64,000 bases of DNA from Homalodisca vitripennis (taxonomy: Eukaryota > Arthropoda > Insecta > Hemiptera > Cicadellidae), in the NCBI RefSeq assembly GCF_021130785.1, contig NC_060214.1, forward strand, positions 7,069,001 through 7,133,000. Direction: 5' to 3'. The stretch's first letter is position 1. The number at the start of each line of letters is the position of its first letter. A model generated the notes under the pieces. That model did not search any database and was not told the DNA's origin. It saw only the letters and a program-made list of their open reading frames with translations. A program made the position numbers and the translations under genes. Below are positions 56,405-64,000 of this stretch, in pieces.

Positions 56405-58365
56405 CTTGTTTAGTTGTCCAAAAAATTTTGGCACACTCCTAATTCCTTCTTCGGACTAGTGAGACTAACTTACTGATGATGAAGCCGGAACACCTCTGAT
56501 GCCTTCTTCGGATAATGAGACAGACTTACTGAGGTCGAAGCTTGCACACTCCTAATGCCTTCTTCGAATAGTGAGATTGACATACTTAGGACGGAGTCGA
56601 TACAGTTCTAATGCCTTCTCCGGACTAACGAGACTGAGTTGCTGACGAAGCCGGTACACTCCTAATGCCTTATGCTAACTAGTGAGACTGAGTTGCTGAC
56701 GAAGCCGGTGCACTCCTATTGCCTTCTTTTGACTAGTGAGACTGAGTTGCTGACGAAGCCGGTACACCCCTAATACCTTCTTCTGACTAGTGAGACTGGG
56801 TTGCTGACGAAGCCGGTACACCCCTAATACATTCTTCTGACTAGTGAGACTGAGTTGCTGACGAAGCCGGTACACTCATAATGACTTCTGCTGACTAGTA
56901 AGACTGAGTTGCTGACGAAGTAGGTACACTCCTAATGCCTTATGCTGACTAGTGAGACTGAGTTGCTGACGAAGCCGGTACACTCCTAATGCCTTCTTCG
57001 GACTAGTGAGACTGAGTTGCTGACGAAGCTGGTACACTCCTAATACATTCTTTTGACTAGTGAGACTGAGTTTCTGACGAAGCCGGTACACTCCTAATAC
57101 ATTCTTCTGACTAGTGAGACTGAGTTTGCTGACGAAGCCGGTACACTCCTAATGCTTCTTTTGACTAGTGAGACTGAGTTGCTGACGAAGCTGGTACACT
57201 CCTAATGCCTTCTTCCTGACTAGTGAGACTGAGTTGCTGACGAAGCCGGTACACTCCTAATGCCTCTTCTGACTAGTGAGACTGAGTTCTGACGAAGCTG
57301 GTACACTCCTAATTGCCTTCTTCTGACTAGTGAGACTGAGTTGCTGACGAAGCCGGTACACTCCTAATGCCTTTCTGACTAGTGAGACTGAGTTTCTGAC
57401 GAAGCTGGTACACTCCTAATACATTCTTCTGACTAGTGAGACTGAGTTGCTGACGAAGCCGGTACACTCTAATGTTTTTCTGACTAGTGAGACTGAGTTG
57501 CTGACGAAGCTGGTACACTCATAATGACTTCTGCTGACTAGTGAGACTGAGTTGCTGACGAAGCTGGTACACTCCTAATACATTCTTCTGACTAGTGAGA
57601 CTGAGTTTCTGACGAAGCCTGGTACACTCCTATACATTCTTCTGACTAGTGAGACTGAGTGACGAAGCCGACTAGTGAGACTGATGACGAAGCTCCTCAT
57701 AATGACTTCTGACTAGTGAGACTGAGTTGCTGACGAAGCCGGTACACTCATAATGCCTTCTTCTGACTAGTGAGACTGAGTTGCGACGAAGCTGGTACAC
57801 TCCTAATGCCTTATGCTGACTAGTGAGACTGAGTTGCTGACGAAGCCGGTACACTCCCTAATGCCTTCTTCCTAACTAGTGAGACTGAGTTGCTGACGAA
57901 GCCGGTGCACTCCTAATTCCTTTCTTTTGACTAGTGAGACTGAGTTGCTGACGAAGCCGGTACACTCCTAATGCCTGTGACTAGTGAGACTGAGTTTCTG
58001 ACGAAGCTGGTACACTCCTAATGCCTTATGCTGAATAGTGAGACCGAGTTGCTAACGAAGCTGGTACACTCCTAATGCCTTCTTCGGACTAGTGAGACTG
58101 AGTTTCTGACGAAGCTGGTACACTCCTAATGCCTCATGCTGACTAGTGAGACTGAGTTTCTGACGAAGCTGGTACACTCCTATTGCCTTCTTCCGACTAG
58201 TGAGACTGAGTTGCTGACGAAGCCGGTACACTCCTAATGCCTTATAATGACTAGTGAGACTGAGTTGCTAACGAAGCTGGTACACTCCTAATGCCTTCTT
58301 CTGACTAGTGAGACTGAGTTGCTGACGAAGTAGGTACACTCCTATTGCCTTCTTGGGGCACGTGA
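56405..58365. repeat. Minisatellite, 54-bp unit, about 36 copies
   Basis: The unit is CTGACTAGTGAGACTGAGTT, GCTGACGAAGCCGGTACACT, CCTAATGCCTTCTT. The units at the left edge are most diverged. CCGG/CTGG and TGCT/TTCT alternations recur between copies. Since 54 is divisible by 3, the minus strand can read an 18-residue repeat (VYRLRQQLSLTSQKKALG) in several runs (56675-57091, 57327-57518, 57672-57854), but indels of 1-5 bases break the frame repeatedly. Confidence 0.95.
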
Positions 58366-59095
58366 GACTGAATTGTTACAAAGCTGGATGTTCCCAGTTC
58401 TATTACGAATTTGGTATGACTGTAGATAAGGTAGTAATTCTACCGTATCTTAGCCTGAATATGGCAAAGTAGATAAGTGTATAAAGACATTAATCGGGGG
58501 TAGATGATACGAAAGGGGCAGAGAAAGAGGTTGAGAGGATTAATAGGGAGGGTAAGTAGATACAGAGAAAAGAGAAGAGATGAAGGATGAGAATAAAGAT
58601 GGGAGGAGGGAAGTCAAATTTGTGTCTCGTGATAATACATTTTGAGGTAAAGAATTTGTGCTGATAATTCTTTGTATTATTTAAACAATTCTCACGTAAG
58701 TAACTCTGTATCCTGGATTGGTCCTTGTTTCACATATACCAAGCCTTACTTCAACACAAAATCAAAATTCACTTTTTCCTCTGAGCCTATTACTGAAAAC
58801 TGATGGATGTTACATCACTGTACAAAATAATCTAATTAATAACTACACACATTACAATATTTATTTTCATTGTGTTTTGTTCTGAATTCAAAAGAAATGT
58901 TGAATCCTAATATAATAATTGCTTTTAAACAATTTAAAGACTAATGTTTAAACTCACAAGAAAAGACGGCGATATTTTTTTACGCTAAATATATTGTCTA
59001 CAGACATGAAATATACTTCTCATTCCTGTTAATCTTGTTATCTAATTCTTGAAAAAAATAGATATTATTGAACAAATCCCTAAATTAAGTAGTGT
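58366..59095. other. Unassigned stretch
   Basis: A purine-rich segment (AGGGGCAGAGAAAGAGG and similar) lies at 58500-58610. Nothing else. Confidence 0.4.
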
Positions 59096-59098
59096 ATC

Positions 59099-59690
59099 CG
59101 TGGCTGAGCGTCAGCGAAGCCTATCAGTTGAGGGGTTGGAATGATGTCACCTCTATGTCTTTCCGTGAGATATCTGGAGAACGAAGCGACATACAAACTT
59201 GAAATGCTGGATGGTGTTTCATTTCTGTACAGGCAACTTGAAGTTCGATGATGGTGCATGTGACTCCATGGGATTATGTTGAGATTTATAGACCATTTTT
59301 ACATTGGTCTTGGGGTAACCATGATGACAACAAGAAAATATCAGATTAAATAAATTTGTAAACAAACTTTTTATCTCATTTAAGCCTCAGAGTCAGCTAT
59401 GCCGGCTTCGAAGTGCACTGGTATTTATTTTAAAAGTACAAAGTACATGATTGGACCTCCCTGGGGTTTGAACCCCTGATCTCTCGGTTAGAGAGCCGAG
59501 ACTATAACCATTAGTCTACGAAGGAGGACGTAAACAAAATTAATACAATCAAATGACAATTTACCGTGTGACATATAAGACGTAAGACTAAATATCCGAG
59601 AAACTAATCTCGGACTTCATCTGTACAGTTTAAATTTTATATGAGACTTCATTTCTGCAAAGACAACAATGAGCTATGTGGCACATGGTC
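59099..59690 (+). repeat. Interspersed repeat family B, longest copy, split by a SINE
   Basis: The head GTGGCTGAGCGTCAGCGAAG, then AGTTGAGGGGTTGGAATGAT, GATATCTGGAGAACGAAGCG, ACTTGAAATGCTGGATGGTG, TTCATTTCTGTACAGGCAAC and GGGGTAACCATGATGACAAC. It runs to GTAAACAAAC at about 59370, is interrupted by the SINE at 59383-59530, and resumes at GTAAACAAAATTAATACAAT with GTGTGACATATAAGAC. A second partial run of the interior (ACTTCATTTCTGCAAAGACA, GTGGCACATGG) lies at 59642-59690. Confidence 0.7.
59383..59530 (-). mobile_element. tRNA-derived SINE, family S2, copy 2 (nested in family B)
   Basis: The minus strand has CCTTCGTAGACTAATGGTTA (A-box-like), CTCGGCTCTCTAACCGAGAG (anticodon-arm hairpin-like) and GGGGTTCAAACCCCAGGG (a well-preserved B box with T-arm pairing). 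The body ends with CTTCGAAGCCGGCATAGCTG. The B box here is closer to a real tRNA than in the copy at 10622-10785. GTAAACAAA on both sides looks like a target-site duplication (about 59361-59370 and 59531-59539). Confidence 0.8.
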
Positions 59691-59944
59691 ATCCATTTTA
59701 TTTAGCGCCTACCACTCAGTAGGCAGGTACAAGTCCTCTTTTGTTTGTCACATGAATGTAAAACTCCTTTTCTATATGATTACTTGTCAGTCCGCAAGAA
59801 TGAAGGGGTCTTTTCTAATATGTCCCTGCATACACAAAGATCGTTATTGCGCCGCTTGATCTGGGCTTGGACTTTGCAAGCTCAAGTTAATCTTTTTTCT
59901 AAAAGAGCAAGCAGCGCGAAGAGCTGCACAGTGGGCAAGTATCG
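59691..59944. other. Unassigned sequence upstream of the Merlin fragment
   Basis: Short frames (59641-59859, 59745-59954) show no transposase blocks. A deletion probably removed the catalytic half, or the sequence is unrelated. Confidence 0.4.
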
Positions 59945-60175
59945 CGTGATCTAACCCATTCTGAAAATTGTGTTGATCCTACAACAGGAGCACACACACA
60001 GAGAATCGAATCGCTCTGGGCGTCGGCAAAACGGCGTAATAGGAACGAATGCGGTACAAGTCGTAACTTGCTGGACTCATACTTGTGTGAGTTTCTGTGG
60101 AAACATCGCCACCAAAACACAGATTTGTTCGGACAAATCCTGGAGGACATTAAAGCGTTCTGGCCACCAGAATAG
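59945..60175 (+). pseudogene. Merlin-type (IS1016/ISXO2-like) transposase C-terminal fragment
   Basis: The plus strand reads, without interruption to a TAG at 60173-60175: RDLTHSENCVDPTTGAHTQR, IESLWASAKRRNRNECGTSR, NLLDSYLCEFLWKHRHQ, then DLFGQILEDIKAFW. The blocks HSENFVDP-TGAHTQ-IESLW and SYL-EF-WR are diagnostic of the ISXO2-like DDE transposase domain of Merlin elements. Only the last 77 residues are clear. The part upstream (59745-59944) does not continue the domain in any frame I can follow. No terminal repeats were found. The preserved frame suggests a fairly recent loss. Confidence 0.8.
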
Positions 60176-60368
60176 TATATTATTTTAAACATCTTTCATT
60201 ACTAATTTGTGTTTTTTCGTACAAATTAATAAACTCGTTTTTCAATTGTTTTAGCAAAATATTGTCAAACTTGAAACTGTTTATGCAACTCGATAGAGCC
60301 TGTCACGTGACACGTTATGACATGCACGTCTATCTCGTATTAATATTCTTTATTGATATATATTAATA

Positions 60369-61291
60369 CAGGGTGTCCCGTAACTCTCTGGACTGTTTGA
60401 ATAAAACAGTCCAAAACACGTCCATAACACGTTATTGCTCAAGTCAAAATGAACATCTTTCACCATATGAACATGGGGTCTCTGATGTTTAGTTTCCCTT
60501 CTGTCTGTCTGTATGTGTTTTTTATTAAAAAATTAATATCTTTATAACGAATAAGTTCAATGATACCAAATATGGCTCAGATGTTTACGATAACAAGGTC
60601 AGTTACTGAACAAAAAATCATTAAATTATCTGTAGTATTTTTAAAATGGCGGTCATAAAAACTTTGAAACTTTGAAAACCTTAAAAACCAGCAGTTTTTT
60701 TAAAGAACTACGAGAACAACAGCTGTTTAGAGGATATTATTACAAATCTGATGACGACAAAATGATTTGAATCGAACAATAAATAACTGATTTAGATTAA
60801 ATTCACTGTGCCAAAAAATGGTCCACATTGAGAGCTGCCGTTTATTTAGTTTTTGTATTGTTGGTTATTCGTTGAGAACTTCAATGAATGGGGGTAAATC
60901 TTGCAGTAAATTTCCTCTAGATCAGTTATTTATTATTCGATTTAAATAATTTTGGTATCATTAGATTTGTAATAATATCCTCTAAAAAACTGGTATTCTC
61001 GTAGTTCTTGAAAAAAAAACTGCTGGTTTTTATGGTTTTCAAAGTTTAAAAGTTTTAATGGCCGCCATTTTGAAAATACTAAAAATAATTGCATGATACT
61101 TCTTTCGGTAATTGGCCTTGTTATCATTAAAATTTGAACCAAATTTGGTACATTGATTTTTTAATAAAAATCACATGCATACAAATGGGAAACTAAGCAT
61201 CAGAAACCCATTTTCATATGGTGAAATATGTTTGTCTTGACCTGAGAAATAACGTGGTATACCTTTGTCCAGAGAGTTACGGGACACCCTA
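60369..61291. mobile_element. Foldback TIR element (mariner/Tc1-like ends), about 0.92 kb
   Basis: The ends are CAGGGTGTCCCGTAACTCTC and its inverse AGAGAGTTACGGGACACCCT with TA flanks (60367-60368, 61292-61293). The two halves remain inverted copies far beyond the ends: AACTACGAGAACAACAG (60707) faces CTGGTATTCTCGTAGTTCTT (60990), and AGAGGATATTATTACAAATC faces GATTTGTAATAATATCCTCT. Almost the whole element can fold into one stem of about 430 bp. There is no transposase, so it would rely on another element. Confidence 0.85.
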
Positions 61292-61870
61292 TATATTTTT
61301 ATAATGAGGTACAGTATATTAACTAACGATGATTTCATTGAGGACTTATAAACATCGTCATTTTCATCGTACCGTAAGAAACCCAATACTACACTATAAT
61401 GTGAAAGAAAATGAAGTAGGTCGGAAGTTGAATGCGTGGTCTGGAGGAAACATGGACGCTAAAGACGGATTGAGTGATGAGATTTCTTTGATTGATGGCG
61501 ACTCGTGATCGGCAACTGTTACTGATTGAGAGCTTCATCTCGCCCATCCATCACCAACTTCATCTAAAGCTGAAGACAATGTTGTCTTTCAAACGGGCTT
61601 TGCAACTAAATTATACTGACGTTCCCCTTTCTGTTTTTCGATTACTAGAAACAACTTTCATCGTGTTGTGTTCGAATGGTTTGTTTTTAATAACTAACCA
61701 GTGAAATACATTTCCTTGGTAATACATTCTTTTATCGGAATTTTGTCATAGTAATAAGCAAACCCTCGAGGGTTTTTATGTTATTCCCTAAAACATTATC
61801 TTTGTTTTTCAACAACTGGTTTTTATCATTTGTAAATATATACTCATTGCATGATTCATTTTCAATTTCC
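61292..61870. other. Unassigned stretch between two TIR elements
   Basis: The frame 61492-61704 has no recognisable domain. Confidence 0.4.
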
Positions 61871-61876
61871 TTTTTT

Positions 61877-62578
61877 GGGTCAGATTCCGTTATATGCCCC
61901 CAACGCTTAAACTTATAACGTTATAAAACGATGTAGTTGAGGAACAGAACTAATATTATGCCCCCAAGCGCTAATTTTTCATTTACGGATGATTATAATG
62001 AATTACAATTGGTTACTAGCTACGAAAAAAGGGTAATTAGGCTACGTATTATATCGACCATACCCTTAAATTTCTCCAAACACAAAAATTCAACAAAAAC
62101 AAACATTACCAAACAAAAACTAAAGTCTTTAGTGAAAAAAACACACAAAACTTGTTTTTATTCTTGATCACACTCCGCCACCTAAAATGCGAGTGCCTCC
62201 GTCCATCAGCGCGGGCTTCGCCAGTTCGGTGCTGCCCCGCACTGATGTCAACGAAAGAAAACCATCCCTCGAGATAGTACCTATCAGTAAAATATCAAAT
62301 TCTAGAGGGGCTTATCAGAAATATATATTGAATTGTAATGGAAAGGCAATTATGTACCGTGTAAAAAACTTAAATAATCCTGTGATGCCGCGCGGCCTGC
62401 CGTAATCGGGATTCTCGAGAAAAATCAGATAACAGCGACAACAATACCGATCGCAATACTTGGAAATGCTTGTTGATAGATGGAATGTTAGTTCTGTTAC
62501 TCGACTACATCGTTTTATAACGTTCTAAGTTCATTGAAAAAAGTTTAAGCGTTGGGGGCATATAACAGAATCTGACCC
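61877..62578. mobile_element. TIR element of about 0.7 kb with 7-8 bp flanking duplication
   Basis: The left end GGGTCAGATTCCGTTATATG then CCCCCAACGCTTAAACTT is inverted at the right (AAGTTTAAGCGTTGGGGGCA, then TATAACAGAATCTGACCC). Inverted similarity extends about 100 bp inwards (ATAACGTTATAAAACGATGT facing ACATCGTTTTATAACGTTCT). CTTTTTT flanks both sides (61870-61876 and 62579-62585), fitting a 7-8 bp target duplication, though it is low complexity. A 72-residue internal frame (62187-62405) lies in a CpG-richer part (CCGTCCATCAGCGCGGGC) and has no known domain. Confidence 0.8.
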
Positions 62579-62859
62579 CTTTTTTGATAATCAGCAAAAC
62601 ATTTCTAGCCTTCCAGTTAGCCGGGTAATTCCCCTTATAGCGGAAAGATATTTCGTGTAAAATTCAAGTCTACGAAATAGTTGTCTAAGAACAACTATTT
62701 ATCTTGCAGATTGACAAGAAGAAATCTAAAACTGTTTGTGTCGTTTTACCATGGCGACATTTTCATGAAATAGTTCAAAAAAATTAATGATTTTGCAATG
62801 TGAAATGAGGAAAGTCAAAAAATAATTTCCTAAATAACTGGTTTTGAGTTCAAGCTAGA

Positions 62860-63897
62860 ATATGAATAGATTTATAGAAATACATAATTTAGAATACCTA
62901 GGTTTATGGAAATACGTAATTTTGAATTGCAAGATTTATGGAAATGGGTAATTTAGAATACCAAGGTTTATGGAAAGACGGAATTTAGAATACCAAGGTT
63001 TATGGAAAGACGGAATTTAGAATTACTAGTTTTATGGAAATACGTAATTTAGAACAACTAGATTTATGGAAATACTTAATATAGAATATCTAGATTTATG
63101 GAAATACATAATTTATAATTGCTAGATTTATTGAAATGCATAATTTAGAATTGATAGATTTAATGACTAGATTTATGGAAATACATAATTTAGAATTGCT
63201 AGATTTAATGAAATGCGTAATTTAGAATACCAAGGTTTATGGAAACACGCAATTTAGAATTGTTAGCTTTATGGAAATACGTAATTTAGAACAGCTAGAT
63301 TTATGGAAATACGTAATTTAGAATACCTGGGTTTATGGAAATAAGTAATTTAGAATACCGAGGTTTATGGAAACGAGCAATTTAGAATTGTTAGCTTTAT
63401 ATAAATACGTAATTTAGAACAGCTAGATTTATGGAAATACTTAATATAGAATATCTATATTTATGGAAATACATAATTTATAATTGCTAGATTTATTGAA
63501 ATACATAAATTAGGATTGATAGATTTAATGACTAGATTTATGGAAATACATAATTTAGAATTGCTAGATTTAATGAAATGCGTAATTTAGAATACCAAGG
63601 TTTATGGAAACACGCAATTTAGAATTGTTAGATTTATGGAAATACGTAATTTAGAATACCAAGGTTTATGGAAACACGCAATTTAGAATTGTTAGCTTTA
63701 TGGAAATACGTAATTTAGAACAGCTAGATTTATGGAAATACTTAATATAGAATATCTATATTTATGGAAATACATAATTTATAATTGCTAGATTTATTGA
63801 AATATATAAATTAGAATTGATAGATTTAATGACTAGATTTATGGAAATACATAATTTAGAATTGCTAGATTTAATGAAATGCGTAATTTAGAATAGC
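62860..63897. repeat. A/T-rich minisatellite, about 31-bp unit, with higher-order blocks
   Basis: The unit is GATTTATGGAAATACGTAAT, TTAGAATACCT with variants (AATTGCTA, GAACAGCTA, AATACCAAGG, CGCAATTTAG). A distinctive variant, GATTTAATGACTAGATTTAT, recurs at about 63158, 63524 and 63825, i.e. 366 and 301 bp apart, with the same order of variant units around it. This shows multi-unit block copying. The array ends at about 63897. Confidence 0.92.
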
Positions 63898-64000
63898 CAT
63901 TGAAATACTACTTAGCTTACGTTTAGCGAGCTGTGAATACATTACTTCCTTTTAGGATCATAAAGGCATTTTAAGATGCGATTGTCTTGTCATGTTTATG

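Noticed and set aside
56675..57854. Minus-strand frames with YRLRQQLSLTSQ repeats
   Set aside because: They are read-through of a 54-bp satellite. Frequent small indels break the frame and no unique flanking coding sequence is visible.
59460..59528. Possible functional tRNA gene (minus strand)
   Set aside because: The T-arm and B box are well preserved, but it is joined to a body shared with 10622-10785, so it is a SINE head.

Overview
This 64 kb window looks like arthropod nuclear DNA, most likely insect. It is AT-rich, rich in transposable elements, and contains no protein-coding host gene that I can support. The organism call is inference. It rests on the mix of CR1/L2-type LINE, tRNA- and 5S-derived SINEs, Merlin, hAT and mariner-like non-autonomous elements, long (AT)n runs and many minisatellites. 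There is no operon structure, bacterial ribosome-binding site or compact gene layout. Almost every open frame is a short chance frame, a repeat read-through, or a decayed transposon.

Layout. From 1 to 9 kb: LINE 3' tails, two interspersed repeat families (called A and B here), and one nearly full-length but frame-broken LINE (about 1.83-5.33 kb, plus strand) with esterase-like, endonuclease and reverse transcriptase segments. A second, minus-strand RT relic lies at 5.9-6.35 kb. From 9 to 20 kb: a unique GC-richer block, tRNA-derived SINEs, a tandem multiplication invaded by a SINE, a 33-bp minisatellite of about 1.55 kb, and microsatellites. From 20 to 33 kb: a hairpin-rich repeat (family C, two copies), further copies of A and B, and several copies of a palindrome-forming family whose core resembles a hammerhead ribozyme (family H). 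From 33 to 51 kb: a 92-bp tandem array, 5S-rRNA-derived SINEs, two hAT-like elements, more family H palindromes, and an almost perfectly homogeneous 49-bp array with an internal hairpin. From 51 to 64 kb: a GC-rich unique block, a 20-bp and a 54-bp minisatellite, a nested SINE, a Merlin transposase C-terminus, a 0.92 kb foldback element, a 0.7 kb TIR element, and an A/T-rich satellite that runs to near the window end.

How the parts relate. The SINEs would depend on LINE machinery for copying, and the TIR elements lack complete transposases, so they are non-autonomous or dead. Several GC-richer, non-repetitive blocks (about 9.5, 27.1, 29.7, 32.6, 40.4, 48.8 and 52.2 kb) stand out from the repeat background. 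They are the best candidates for conserved regulatory DNA or unrecognised exons, but I could not assign any of them.

The observations I would follow first are: the 5S-derived SINE; the hammerhead-like palindromic family; family C, whose hairpin shows compensatory changes between copies; the 109-bp block that is identical between two copies of family A inside diverged flanks; and the homogenised 49-bp hairpin array. Repeat family names A, B, C, D, E and H are local labels only.
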